From the NCBI RefSeq assembly GCF_000282535.1, contig NZ_AKJC01000134.1:1-47525 (forward strand): DNA of 47,525 bases, given 5' to 3'. The position numbers were made by a program, and so were the translations under genes. Under the pieces are notes generated by a model. That model worked only from the letters and a program-made list of their open reading frames with translations. It ran no database searches and had not been told where the DNA came from. Source of the stretch: Pseudomonas sp. GM84 (GTDB lineage Bacteria; Pseudomonadota; Gammaproteobacteria; Pseudomonadales; Pseudomonadaceae). Of the stretch, positions 18,160 to 26,806 are shown in pieces; position 1 is the first letter of the stretch, and every line of letters starts with the position of its first letter.

Positions 18160-18278
18160 GGGCTGCCTTGCAGCCCAATCGCTGGCAAGCCAGCTCCTAC
18201 AGACACACCACAGTGCTCAAGGCCGGCTAGGCCCCCTGTGGGAGCCGGCTTGCCGGCGATTGGGCCGCAAAGCGGCCC
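18160..18278. repeat. REP pair flanked by two short hairpins
   Basis: Order: hairpin GGGCTGC-CTT-GCAGCCC (18160-18176), REP in one orientation (CAATCGCTGGCAAGCCAGC), spacer, inverted REP of the GCCGGCAAGCCGGC type (ending at about 18265), hairpin GGGCCGC-AAA-GCGGCCC (18262-18278). The first REP has diverged by compensating changes (TGGC/GCCA) that keep its palindrome. It lies between convergent cupin and pcaG and may stop both transcripts. Confidence 0.85.
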
Positions 18279-18289
18279 CAGGCTCCCCA

Positions 18290-18895
18290 TCAAAAGTCGA
18301 AGAACACCGTCTCCCCTTCCCCCTGAATCCGGATATCGAACCGATACGCCGTCTTCCCATCCACTTCGCAACGCTTGGCGATCAGCGTCTCACGCCGTTG
18401 CGGCTGCTCGATCAGGTTAAGCACCGGGCACTTGGCATTGGCCTCTGCCTCGTCATCGAAATACAACCGCGTATGCAGGTGAATGTTGATACCCCGGGCA
18501 AACAGGCTGAGGTTGATGTGCGGCGCCATCGGCACACCCGCGGCATTCTTCACCACACCCGGCTTGACCGTATGCACGGTCCATTCGCCGGCATCAAACG
18601 TCGTGGCGGTGCGGCCGAAGCTGTTGAAGGCGTTCTCCAGGTTGTAGGCATCCTGGTACTGGCCATCGGCATCGGCCTGCCAGATTTCCAGGAACGAATC
18701 GCGCACCAGGTGGCCGTTGCCGTCATACACCTGGCCGATCAGCAGAATGTGCTCGCCCGGTGCGTCCGGCTTGGCCAGACGGTTCCAGATTTCCTGGTCG
18801 CGGGTCGGGTTGCCGGCGGCCTCCAGGGCCAGGCCGATGTGCACGTAGGGGCCGGCAGTCTGCGAGGGGGTTTCCGGCAGCAGTTCGATTGGCAT
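18290..18895 (-). CDS. pcaG: Protocatechuate 3,4-dioxygenase alpha subunit
   Basis: A 201-residue subunit of the intradiol ring-cleavage enzyme that turns protocatechuate into beta-carboxy-cis,cis-muconate, first step of the protocatechuate branch of the beta-ketoadipate pathway. It has the family fold (GPYVHIGLA near the N-terminus, GEHILLIGQVYDGNG, LFARGINIHLHTRLYF) but, as known for alpha subunits, not the full set of iron ligands; the iron is held by PcaH. The start at 18895 (MPIELLPETPSQ) lies 10 bp after the pcaH stop; the longer frame overlaps pcaH. Confidence 0.96.
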   Translation of the reverse strand: MPIELLPETPSQTAGPYVHIGLALEAAGNPTRDQEIWNRLAKPDAPGEHILLIGQVYDGNGHLVRDSFLEIWQADADGQYQDAYNLENAFNSFGRTATTFDAGEWTVHTVKPGVVKNAAGVPMAPHINLSLFARGINIHLHTRLYFDDEAEANAKCPVLNLIEQPQRRETLIAKRCEVDGKTAYRFDIRIQGEGETVFFDF

Positions 18896-18905
18896 GGCGG
18901 GGTCC

Positions 18906-19625
18906 TCAGCAGTTCTCGAAGTGGGTCTTGCGCTGGCCGCGCAGCACGATGTCGAAGCGGTACGCCAGGCAGTCCATGGGGTTGGCATTGCTCATGTCGA
19001 GCTTGGCGATCAGTTGCTGCACCGCTTCGGGGTTGGCGATCGACTTGACGATCGGGCACATCGGAATCAGCGGGTCACCTTCGAAGTACAGCTGGGTGAT
19101 CAGTTTGGTGGCGATCGACGGGCCGCTGATGGCGAAGTGGATATGCGCCGGGCGCCAGTCGTTCGGGCCGTTGCGCCATGGGTATGGACCGGGCTTGATG
19201 GTGCGGAAGCTGTAGTAGCCGTCGCGGTCGGTCAGGCAACGGCCGACACCGCCGAAGTTCGGGTCCAGCGGCGCCAGGTAGCGGTCGTTCTTGTGACGGT
19301 AGCGGCCACCGGCATTGGCCTGCCACATTTCCACCAGGGTGTTGGGCACCGGCTTGCCGTACTGGTCGACCACCCGGCCGGCGACGATGATGCGCTCACC
19401 GATCGGCAGGCCACCGTTGTTGAAGTTCAGCAGCAGGTCATGGTCATGGGCACCGAAGCCCAGGTGGGTAAAGTCCGGCCCGGTGGTTTCGCTGATCGAC
19501 TGCGGGATGCTGACCAGCGCCTGGCGCGGCGAGCGGGCAATCGAGGTCTTGTAGTCAGGCGTCAGGGCCTTGGGGTGCCAGTTGCGATCACGGATCACGA
19601 AGCGGCTGGTGTCCTGGGCGGGCAT
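18906..19625 (-). CDS. pcaH: Protocatechuate 3,4-dioxygenase beta subunit
   Basis: A 239-residue beta subunit carrying the catalytic non-heme Fe(III). The four ligands are visible: Y109 (GGRYRHKND), Y148 (GPYPWRNG), H161 and H163 (PAHIHF), equal to Tyr108, Tyr147, His160 and His162 of the P. putida enzyme when the initiator Met is not counted. Promoter-proximal gene of pcaHG. The other pca genes and the regulator are not in the window. A PcaQ-type operator lies 105-122 bp before its start (19730-19747). Confidence 0.97.
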   Translation of the reverse strand: MPAQDTSRFVIRDRNWHPKALTPDYKTSIARSPRQALVSIPQSISETTGPDFTHLGFGAHDHDLLLNFNNGGLPIGERIIVAGRVVDQYGKPVPNTLVEMWQANAGGRYRHKNDRYLAPLDPNFGGVGRCLTDRDGYYSFRTIKPGPYPWRNGPNDWRPAHIHFAISGPSIATKLITQLYFEGDPLIPMCPIVKSIANPEAVQQLIAKLDMSNANPMDCLAYRFDIVLRGQRKTHFENC

Positions 19626-19729
19626 GCCGATTTCCTCTCTTGGAATTATCAGAGCGCCTGGGCTTGGCAGGCGGACTTGCAGTTTCGGTTAGGTCGTGTG
19701 GGATGAATATTGAATTCAAGCGCGTCAGG

Positions 19730-19747
19730 CATAACCAAATGGTTATG
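19730..19747. promoter_or_regulatory. PcaQ-type LysR operator upstream of pcaHG
   Basis: CATAACC-AAAT-GGTTATG is a perfect inverted repeat with 7-bp arms. Its core ATAACC-N4-GGTTAT matches the ATAACC-N4-GGTTAA site I recall for the LysR regulator PcaQ in rhizobia. It lies 105 bp before pcaH and 66 bp before the divergent metalloprotease gene. Binding by PcaQ is inferred; no pcaQ-like gene is adjacent. Confidence 0.7.
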
Positions 19748-19812
19748 AATTAGTACCTTTGCCGAGGGTGAACTAATCTTTTACTTCCTGTTTCAAGCTC
19801 TGGAGAGCCCTC

Positions 19813-20703
19813 ATGGAATGGCGAAAAGGCCGACGCAGCGACAATGTGGTCGATGCCCGCGGTGAAGGTGGCGGCGGTGGCGGCGGCATGCGCTTTGGCG
19901 GCGGCAAGGGGCTGGGGCTTGGGGCGATCCTGCTGATCGTCGGCATCGGCTGGCTCACCGGCCAGGACCCCCTGCAGATCCTCGGCCAGCTCACCGGTCA
20001 GATGCAGCAGCAACAGCAGGCTCCGGCTGGCGTGGAGAACAAGGCACCGGCGGCCAACGACGAGCAGGCGCAGTTCGTCGCCTCGATCCTGGGCGACACC
20101 GAAGACACCTGGAAGGCCCTGTTCTCCCAGGCCGGCAAGCAATACCGCGACCCCAAGCTGGTGCTGTTCAGTGGCCAGGTGAATTCCGCCTGCGGCTTCG
20201 CTTCGGCAGCCGTGGGCCCGTTCTATTGCCCGGCGGACCAACGGGTGTACCTGGACATGTCGTTCTTCCGTGAGATGGAAACCCGCTTCGCCGCCGCCGG
20301 CGATTTCGCCCAGGCCTACGTGATCGCCCACGAGATCGGCCACCACGTGCAGACCCTGCTCGGCGTGTCGGCCAAGGTCGACGCCGCGCGTCGCAATGGC
20401 CAGCGCATGGAAGGCGACAACGGCTTGCTGGTGCGCCAGGAATTGCAGGCCGACTGCCTGGCCGGGGTCTGGGCCTTCCAGGCACAGCAGCGCCTGAACT
20501 GGCTGGAGCCGGGTGATGTCGAGGAGGCACTGAATGCCGCCAATGCCATTGGCGATGACCGCCTGCAGCAACAGGGCCGGGGGCGTGTGGTACCCGACTC
20601 GTTCACCCATGGCACTTCGCAGCAACGCGTGCGCTGGTTCAAGGCAGGGTTTGCCCAGGGTGAGGTGAACAGCTGCGATACCTTCAGTGCGCGCAGCCTT
20701 TGA
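19813..20703 (+). CDS. YpfJ-type membrane-anchored zinc metallopeptidase
   Basis: A 296-residue protein of the putative neutral zinc metallopeptidase family (YpfJ type). It begins MEWRKGRRSDNVVDARG, the conserved start of this family, then a run of seven glycines, one membrane helix (about residues 35-52, LGLGAILLIVGIGWL), a Gln/Ala-rich linker and the peptidase domain. The zinc motif HEIGHH is near residue 173, with a third ligand expected further on (ELQADCLAG). The active domain should face the periplasm. Substrate is unknown. It is divergent from pcaH; the shared 187-bp gap holds the PcaQ-type site. Confidence 0.88.
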   Translation: MEWRKGRRSDNVVDARGEGGGGGGGMRFGGGKGLGLGAILLIVGIGWLTGQDPLQILGQLTGQMQQQQQAPAGVENKAPAANDEQAQFVASILGDTEDTWKALFSQAGKQYRDPKLVLFSGQVNSACGFASAAVGPFYCPADQRVYLDMSFFREMETRFAAAGDFAQAYVIAHEIGHHVQTLLGVSAKVDAARRNGQRMEGDNGLLVRQELQADCLAGVWAFQAQQRLNWLEPGDVEEALNAANAIGDDRLQQQGRGRVVPDSFTHGTSQQRVRWFKAGFAQGEVNSCDTFSARSL

Positions 20704-20710
20704 TATTGCC

Positions 20711-20822
20711 GGGGCCGCGCTGCGGCCCATTCGCGGGGCAAGCCCGCTCCCACAGGGATATCTGCACAGTCATGAGGTCAGTGGCTCACCTGTGGGAGCG
20801 GGCTTGTCCCGCGAAAAGGCCA
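20711..20822. repeat. REP pair with leading hairpin
   Basis: A GGGGCCGC-GCT-GCGGCCC hairpin, then a REP reading ATTCGCGGGGCAAGCCCGC, a spacer of about 30 bp, and an inverted copy ending GTCCCGCGAAAAGGCC at 20822. It lies between the peptidase gene and the chemoreceptor gene. Confidence 0.88.
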
Positions 20823-20958
20823 GTGAGCAAATCTCCTGAAAAAGCGTTTCAGCTTCCCTCCCCCTTGCCGATAACCCCTGCACGATTGAGCGGGCATCCA
20901 GAACAACAACGCCTCGCGATCGAAGATCAAGTGAGCGAAATTTTTCTGGAGAGCGTGC

Positions 20959-22878
20959 ATGAACAGCTGGTTCGCCAATATCAGCGTCAACCTCAAACTC
21001 GGCCTGGGCTTCGGCCTGGTGCTGGTCCTCACCGGCCTGCTGGCCCTGACCGGGTGGACCAGCCTGGGCAGCCTCATCGACCGTAGCAACTGGATGGGTG
21101 ATATCGCCCAGCTCAACAAAGACCTGACCGACCTGCGAATAGCGCGCCTGCAATACATGATCGCCAACGGCGACGAGGCTACCGCTGCCAATACCCAGGC
21201 CAAGCTCGATGCCTTCAGCAAGCAGCAGGCGTACCTGGCCAGCACTTTCAAGAGCCCGGACAACGTCAAGCTGCTCAAGGAGCTGGGGCAGACCATCAGC
21301 GAGTACAAGGTATCGCTGAACAAGATGCGTGCCGGTTACCAGAGCTCGCAAGCCGCCCGCGACGCGATGAACCTGTCCGCCAGCAAGGCCGACGACGCCA
21401 TGGATGCCCTGAGCCAGAACGTCATGTCGCGTGCCGAGGCCGACAGCGTGCGCCTGGCGCAGTACCAGCTGATCAGCAAGGCGCGCCAGCAACTGCTGCA
21501 GGTGCGCATCGACGTGCGCGGCTACATCGCCGACAACAGCGCGGCCAACGAACAGGCGGCGCTGCGTCAGCTGGAAGCGGCGCTGGTGGAAATCGACGAG
21601 CTCAAGCGCCAGTTGCCGGCCGAGGCCACGCGAGTGCAGCAGTTCGAACAGTCGGTACTGGCCTACCGTGACGCCGTGCGCCAGTTCCGCGATGCGGTTG
21701 CCGAAATCACTACGGCCCGTGCGGAAATGACCGTGCAAGGCGCCGATATCGTCAAGCGCAGCGATGCGCTGTACAAGATCCAGATTGAGCGCCGCGACGC
21801 CGAGAGTATCCAGGCCCGCAGCCTGCAGACCATCGCCACGCTGCTGGCCTTGCTGGCCGGTGTCCTGGCAGCCGTTCTGATCACCCGGCAGATTACCGGC
21901 CCGCTGCGCGACACCTTGAAGGCGGTGGAGCGGATCGCCGGCGGCGACCTCACCCACGATCTGCGGGTTACCCGCCGCGACGAAATCGGCGTGCTGCAGC
22001 AAGGCATCGCGCGCATGGGCACGACCCTGCGCGATCTGATCAGCGGCATCCGCGATGGTGTCACCCAGATCGCCAGCGCCGCCGAGGAGCTGTCAGCGGT
22101 GACCGAGCAGACCAGTGCCGGCGCCAACAGCCAGAAGGTCGAGACCGACCAGGTCGCTACCGCGATGCACGAAATGGCCGCCACCGTTCAGGAAGTGGCG
22201 CGCAACGCCGAGCAGGCTTCGCACGCCGCCACCGGTGCCGATGACGAGGCCCGCGCGGGCGATCGCGTGGTCGGTGAAGCGATCAATCAGATCGAACGCC
22301 TGGCCGAGGAAGTGCACCGTTCCACCGAAGCGATGAACCTGCTGCAGCAGGAAAGCCAGAAGATCGGCAGCGTCATGGATGTGATCAAGTCGGTGGCCGA
22401 ACAGACCAACCTGCTGGCGCTCAACGCCGCGATCGAAGCGGCCCGCGCCGGCGAGGCCGGCCGGGGCTTTGCCGTGGTGGCCGACGAAGTGCGCGGCCTG
22501 GCCCAGCGCACCCAGAAGTCCACCGAGGAAATCGAGGAACTGGTCGCCAGCCTGCAGCACGGCACCCAGCAAGTGGCCAATGCCATGCACGGCAGCCGCA
22601 CCTTGACCGACAGCAGTGTGGAACTGGCGCGCAAGGCTGGGGCTTCGCTGGAGAGCATCACCGGTACGGTGTCGAGCATCCAGTCGATGAACCAGCAGAT
22701 CGCGGCGGCGGCCGAGCAGCAGAGCGCGGTGGCTGAAGAGATCAGCCGGAGCATTTTGAATGTGCGGGATGTATCGGAGCAGACGGCAGCGGCCAGTGAT
22801 GAGACGGCGGCGTCGAGCGTAGAGCTGGCGCGTTTGGGTGGGCAGTTGCAGATGTTGGTGAGTCAGTTCCGCGTCTGA
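20959..22878 (+). CDS. mcpS: McpS-like methyl-accepting chemotaxis receptor (HBM sensor)
   Basis: A 639-residue chemoreceptor, the same length I recall for P. putida McpS. Order: first membrane helix (about 13-35), a large all-helical periplasmic domain of about 255 residues (helical bimodular, HBM, type), second membrane helix (about 293-312, [17 protein letters not shown]), HAMP domain, and the cytoplasmic signalling tip with the invariant [19 protein letters not shown]. McpS binds TCA-cycle acids such as malate, succinate, fumarate and citrate in one module and acetate in the other, and drives attraction to them. No CheR-docking pentapeptide is seen at the C-terminus (SQFRV). It is monocistronic, flanked by REP pairs. 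Ligands here are inferred by similarity. Confidence 0.9.
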   Translation: MNSWFANISVNLKLGLGFGLVLVLTGLLALTGWTSLGSLIDRSNWMGDIAQLNKDLTDLRIARLQYMIANGDEATAANTQAKLDAFSKQQAYLASTFKSPDNVKLLKELGQTISEYKVSLNKMRAGYQSSQAARDAMNLSASKADDAMDALSQNVMSRAEADSVRLAQYQLISKARQQLLQVRIDVRGYIADNSAANEQAALRQLEAALVEIDELKRQLPAEATRVQQFEQSVLAYRDAVRQFRDAVAEITTARAEMTVQGADIVKRSDALYKIQIERRDAESIQARSLQTIATLLALLAGVLAAVLITRQITGPLRDTLKAVERIAGGDLTHDLRVTRRDEIGVLQQGIARMGTTLRDLISGIRDGVTQIASAAEELSAVTEQTSAGANSQKVETDQVATAMHEMAATVQEVARNAEQASHAATGADDEARAGDRVVGEAINQIERLAEEVHRSTEAMNLLQQESQKIGSVMDVIKSVAEQTNLLALNAAIEAARAGEAGRGFAVVADEVRGLAQRTQKSTEEIEELVASLQHGTQQVANAMHGSRTLTDSSVELARKAGASLESITGTVSSIQSMNQQIAAAAEQQSAVAEEISRSILNVRDVSEQTAAASDETAASSVELARLGGQLQMLVSQFRV

Positions 22879-22888
22879 CCTCCCGATA

Positions 22889-22978
22889 GCATTCGCGGGG
22901 CAAGCCCGCTCCCACAGAGTTGATGCAGTTTCTGAAATCTGCACCCTGCCTGTGGGAGCGGGCTTGTCCCGCGAATGC
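22889..22978. repeat. Inverted REP pair (CGGGGCAAGCCCG type)
   Basis: Arms GCATTCGCGGGGCAAGCCC (from 22889) and GGGCTTGTCCCGCGAATGC (to 22978), between the convergent ends of mcpS and ggt. Confidence 0.9.
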
Positions 22979-22999
22979 GCCAGACCAGCCGATGCAGAC

Positions 23000-24667
23000 C
23001 TATTTGACGATCATCCCCACCCCACGCCCACGCGGATCAGAAGCGGTCTCCAACTGCGCCCCATTGACCCGGATCGCCTGGATATCGCCCATCTCCCAGC
23101 CCTGGTCCTCCAGCACATAGCCCATCTTCTTCAATTCATCGGCCACCGGCCCGGTCAACGGCGCATAGCTGTCGAAGTAGAGGGTGTCCTTGGGCAGCAA
23201 CTGATGGTGCACACGCTGCGCCGCCACCGCCTTCTCCAACGGCATGCCGTAGTCATACAGGTTGTTCATCACCTGGAAGATCGAGGTGAAGATCCGCGAA
23301 CCGCCCGGCGTGCCGATCACCAGTTCGACCTTGCCGTCGCGGGTCATCAGGCTCGGGCTCATCGACGACAGCATGCGCTTGCCCGGGGCAATGGCGTTGG
23401 CATCACCGCCGACCACGCCAAAGGCGTTGGCCGCACCCGGCTTGGCGCTGAAATCGTCCATCTCGTCATTGAGCAGGAAGCCAGCGCCTTTGACCACCAC
23501 GCCACTGCCGTAGTCGAGGTTGAGGGTGTAGGTGTTGCTGACGGCGTTGCCCTGCTTGTCGACGATCGAGAAGTGGGTGGTCTGGTGCGGCTCCAGACCC
23601 GGTTTGACATCGTCGGTCGCAGAAATCGCCTTGGGGTTGACCTGGGCGGCGCGCTTGGCCAGGTAGTCCTTGGCGATCAGCTGATCGACCGGCACCTGGG
23701 TGAACGCCGGGTCGCCCAGGTAGTCGGCACGGTCGGCGAACACCCGCTTCTCGATCTCGGAAAGCAGGTGAATGTACTGCGCCGAATTATGTGCCACGCC
23801 CTTGAAGTCCGCCGCGCGGTCTTCCTTGATACCCAGCAGCTGGGCCAGGGCAACGCCACCCGAGCTCGGCGGTGGTGCCGTGTACACCACGTTGCCGCGC
23901 CAGCTCAGAGCCATCGGTTCGCGCCAGACGGCTTTATAGTCCTTGAGGTCTTCCTTGGTGATCAGGCCCTTGTCGGCCTGCATCTGCGCCACCAGCAGGT
24001 CGGCGGTCTTGCCCTGGTAGAACTCGCTGACGCCCTTGTCGGCGATGCGTTCGAGGGTCTGCGCCATCTCCGGCTGCTTGAACAGCTCGCCCACCTTCAT
24101 GTTGCCGAAATAGTCATTGAAGTTGGTGGCGGTCTTGAACAGGCCCTGAGCATCGTTGCGGTACTGGTACTGCTTTTCGGCGATCTTGAAGCCGTTTTTC
24201 GCGTAGCCGATGGCTGGGGTGAGCAGCTCGCTCCAGGGCAGCTTGCCGAACTTCTGGTGCGCTTCCCACAGGCCCATCACGGTGCCAGGCACGCCGGCGG
24301 CACGCACGCCGACCAGGCTCAGGTTCTCGATGACCTCGCCTTTTTCGTCCAGGTACATGTTGCGGCTGGCGGCCTTGGGCGCGACTTCGCGGTAGTCGAG
24401 GAAGTAGGGTTTGCCGTCGACGAACAGCGTCATGAAACCGCCACCGCCAATGTTGCCGGCCTCCGGGTAGGTCACCGCCAGGGTGAAGGCCGTGGCCACG
24501 GCGGCATCCACCGCGTTGCCGCCCTTCTTCAGGATATCGGCGGCCACCTGTGCGCCATATTGATCGGGTGCGGCCACCGCGCCGCCCTCCAGGGTCAAGG
24601 CATAGGCCGACGAACAGCTCAGGACCGCGGCTCCGAGCGCCAGGGACTGGAACAGGACAATACGCAT
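23000..24667 (-). CDS. ggt: Gamma-glutamyltransferase
   Basis: A 555-residue periplasmic enzyme that transfers or hydrolyses the gamma-glutamyl group of glutathione. A signal peptide is visible (MRIVLFQSLALGAAVLSCSSAYA). The precursor cleaves itself into two subunits at the catalytic Thr; that residue is T363, first Thr of TTHFSIVD. The substrate-binding GGSRIFTS stretch and the upstream PPPSSGG segment are also present. The start at 24667 has AAGGAA 8 bp before it and begins the signal peptide; the open frame continues 23 codons further upstream. The 117 bp upstream to the LysR gene on the same strand show no clear operator. Confidence 0.95.
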   Translation of the reverse strand: MRIVLFQSLALGAAVLSCSSAYALTLEGGAVAAPDQYGAQVAADILKKGGNAVDAAVATAFTLAVTYPEAGNIGGGGFMTLFVDGKPYFLDYREVAPKAASRNMYLDEKGEVIENLSLVGVRAAGVPGTVMGLWEAHQKFGKLPWSELLTPAIGYAKNGFKIAEKQYQYRNDAQGLFKTATNFNDYFGNMKVGELFKQPEMAQTLERIADKGVSEFYQGKTADLLVAQMQADKGLITKEDLKDYKAVWREPMALSWRGNVVYTAPPPSSGGVALAQLLGIKEDRAADFKGVAHNSAQYIHLLSEIEKRVFADRADYLGDPAFTQVPVDQLIAKDYLAKRAAQVNPKAISATDDVKPGLEPHQTTHFSIVDKQGNAVSNTYTLNLDYGSGVVVKGAGFLLNDEMDDFSAKPGAANAFGVVGGDANAIAPGKRMLSSMSPSLMTRDGKVELVIGTPGGSRIFTSIFQVMNNLYDYGMPLEKAVAAQRVHHQLLPKDTLYFDSYAPLTGPVADELKKMGYVLEDQGWEMGDIQAIRVNGAQLETASDPRGRGVGMIVK

Positions 24668-24784
24668 GACACTTCCTTGGTGTTGTTTTTGTTGATCAGT
24701 CAGTAAGGCCGAAGCCTGTCGACTGTGCAATAACACGTAGGAAGTTTCGCCGCCCTTGGGCAGGATCTGTCGCGTTCAGGCAAC

Positions 24785-25681
24785 TCAGCAGGCGTACATG
24801 GCCAGCTTGCGCTGAATGAAGTCCAGGAAGCACTGGATGCGCAGGGCCAGTTGCGTGTTGCGGTAGTAGACGGCATGGATCGGCTGGCGGTAGCCGTTGT
24901 TGGCTTCGCTCAGCACCACCTGCAGGCGCCCGGCGCGGATGTCTTCGTGGGTCATGAAGTGCGACAGGCTGACGATGCCCTCCCCGGCCAGGGCCAGCTG
25001 GCGCAAGGTTTCGCCACTGGAGGCCAGCAGCGCCGGGCGGATCGGCCAGCGATCGCCCTGGGCATGGCGAAGTGGCCACTGGTTGAGTGACTCGGGTTGG
25101 CTGAAGCCGAGCAGGCAATGCTTGTCCAGGTCTTCCACGCGCTCGGGGGTGCCGTGCCGCTCAAGGTAGGCCGGGCTGGCCAGCACCTGCACCGGGCTGC
25201 AGCCCAGCGAGCGGGCATGCAGGCTGGAATCGGCCAGGTCGCCGATGCGAATGGCCACGTCGGTGCTCTGTTCCAGCAGGTCGATGATCAGGTCGTCGGT
25301 GTTGAGCTCCAGCTCGATGCCGGGGTACTGACGACGGAATTCGCCGATCCACGGCAGGATGGCATGCAGCATGAACGGAGCGGCCGCATTGATGCGCAGA
25401 CGCCCGGAGGCGGTCTGGCGGTTCATCGACAGGCGCTCCTCCATTTCGTCCATCTGCTCCAGCACCAGGCGCGAGCGCTCGAGGAAGAAGCGCCCCTCTT
25501 CGGTCAAGTCCATGCGCCGCGTGGTGCGGTTGACCAGGGTGGTGCCGAGCTTGGCCTCCAGGCGCGACAAGGTGCGGCTGACTGCCGACGGTGTCTGGCC
25601 GATCTGTTCTGCTGCAGCGGAAATCGAGCCGCAATCGATCACGGCTACGAATACCTGGAGTTCTTCGGATCGGGTTTTCAC
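24785..25681 (-). CDS. LysR family regulator
   Basis: A 298-residue LysR-type regulator with N-terminal HTH (SISAAAEQIGQTPSAVSRTLSRLE), the RTTRRMDLTEEG linker and a standard effector domain. A GTG start at 25681 (VKTRSEELQVF) is preferred: it gives the usual length and has AGG 8 bp upstream. An in-frame ATG at 25735 would add 18 residues without family resemblance and would nearly abut mdaB. It lies 60 bp after mdaB on the same strand and 117 bp before ggt. In many pseudomonads a LysR of this type sits beside mdaB, so mdaB may be its target; this is inference. Confidence 0.85.
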   Translation of the reverse strand: MKTRSEELQVFVAVIDCGSISAAAEQIGQTPSAVSRTLSRLEAKLGTTLVNRTTRRMDLTEEGRFFLERSRLVLEQMDEMEERLSMNRQTASGRLRINAAAPFMLHAILPWIGEFRRQYPGIELELNTDDLIIDLLEQSTDVAIRIGDLADSSLHARSLGCSPVQVLASPAYLERHGTPERVEDLDKHCLLGFSQPESLNQWPLRHAQGDRWPIRPALLASSGETLRQLALAGEGIVSLSHFMTHEDIRAGRLQVVLSEANNGYRQPIHAVYYRNTQLALRIQCFLDFIQRKLAMYAC

Positions 25682-25741
25682 GTATGCGCCTGTGTCTGCT
25701 CTTCGCGGTGATTGATAGCCGCTTGCCAGCTGCAAGTCCAG

Positions 25742-26332
25742 TTAAACTGCCTTGCCGAACACTTGGTCCAGATGCGCTTCATAGGCCGCCAACGCCGCCG
25801 GCACGTCCGGACGCTTCATCACATCCACTGCGATGAAGGTCGGCAGACCAGTCATGCCGAGGAACTGATTGGCCTTGTGGAACGGGAAGTACACCGCGTC
25901 CACGCCCTTGCCTTCGAAGAAGTCGCTGGGGTCGTCGAAAGCCTGCTGGGGTGCGTTCCAGGTCAGCGACAGCATGTACTGCTTGCCTTGCAACAGGCCG
26001 CCACTGCCGTACTTCTGCGAGGCATCCGAACGGGTGCGGCCGTCGTTGGCGTAGAGGCTGCCGTGGCCGGCGGTGAACACCTCGTCGATGTACTGCTTCA
26101 CGGTCCAGGGCGCGCCCATCCACCAACCTGGCATCTGGTAGATGATCACATCGGCCCAGAGGAATTTCTCGACCTCGGCCTGCACGTCGTAGCCACCGTC
26201 GATGAAGGTCTGCTGTACATCGAAACCGGCACGGTCCAGGTGAGCCAGTGCGGCGTCGTGCAGGGTCTGGTTGAGGCGGCCGTCGGAGTGAGCGAACTGT
26301 TTACCGCCGTTGAGCAGAAGAATCTTTTTCAT
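25742..26332 (-). CDS. mdaB: MdaB family NADPH:quinone reductase
   Basis: A 196-residue flavodoxin-like fold protein of the MdaB/KefF/NQO branch, starting MKKILLLNGGKQFAHSDGRLN with the phosphate-binding loop, and containing YQMPGWWMGAPW and YGSGGLLQGKQYMLSLTWNAP, both typical of MdaB. MdaB uses NADPH and FAD to reduce quinones by two electrons, protecting against oxidative stress. It is divergent from a YgiN-like monooxygenase gene 159 bp away. In E. coli mdaB and ygiN form an operon and act together in quinone cycling, so the pairing is meaningful although the layout differs. Confidence 0.92.
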   Translation of the reverse strand: MKKILLLNGGKQFAHSDGRLNQTLHDAALAHLDRAGFDVQQTFIDGGYDVQAEVEKFLWADVIIYQMPGWWMGAPWTVKQYIDEVFTAGHGSLYANDGRTRSDASQKYGSGGLLQGKQYMLSLTWNAPQQAFDDPSDFFEGKGVDAVYFPFHKANQFLGMTGLPTFIAVDVMKRPDVPAALAAYEAHLDQVFGKAV

Positions 26333-26336
26333 GCTG

Positions 26337-26446
26337 ACCTCAAGTCAAGAATCGAATGACCGGCAGATTAGGGATTCGCAGGCACGGGAAACAGCGAGGA
26401 CGGGGCAAAATACAATTGACCTGAAGTCACGAATGGACAATCAATT
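26337..26446. promoter_or_regulatory. Direct repeats and inverted repeat in the mdaB/ygiN-like promoter region
   Basis: Two near-identical 16-mers, ACCTCAAGTCAAGAAT (26337-26352) and ACCTGAAGTCACGAAT (26419-26434), match at 14 of 16 bases, 82 bp apart. The second is enclosed by an inverted repeat AATTGA (26414-26419) / TCAATT (26441-26446). The first overlaps the mdaB leader. They look like binding sites for one regulator, perhaps the nearby LysR protein; this is inference. Confidence 0.45.
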
Positions 26447-26491
26447 CTTGCCGTAGAATCGATTCATCTTTCCACCCGCGAGTAGTTATCC

Positions 26492-26806
26492 ATGAGTGAG
26501 CAATACGCCTTCGTCCTCAAGGCCAAGACCCGTCCGGAAATGGCCGAAGCCTTCGAAACCTTGTTCCGCGCGTATGTCGAGCCGAGCCGCCAGGAACCGG
26601 GCTGCATCGAGTACCACATGTTGCGCGACAAGGCAGACCCGAGCCTGTTCGTGTTCTTCGAGGTATGGGCCAGCAAGGCGGCCCTGGATGTGCACTCGTC
26701 ACTGCCACACATGGCCGAGTTCTTCGAAAAACGCATGGACTACCTGGAGCGCGATTTCGATATCCAGCTGATCGAGATGCTCAGCGCCTCTTCCGCTAGC
26801 CGCTGA
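26492..26806 (+). CDS. YgiN-like antibiotic biosynthesis monooxygenase (ABM) domain protein
   Basis: A 104-residue single ABM domain (ferredoxin-like beta-alpha barrel dimer), with the conserved core EPGCIEYHMLRDKADPSLFVFFEVW and a His-rich helix after it. Relatives such as E. coli YgiN act on quinols without metal or cofactor. It is divergent from mdaB, whose product makes quinols, suggesting paired function. Its last 11 bp overlap the end of the convergent TauE-type gene. No strong ribosome binding site precedes the ATG. Confidence 0.85.
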   Translation: MSEQYAFVLKAKTRPEMAEAFETLFRAYVEPSRQEPGCIEYHMLRDKADPSLFVFFEVWASKAALDVHSSLPHMAEFFEKRMDYLERDFDIQLIEMLSASSASR

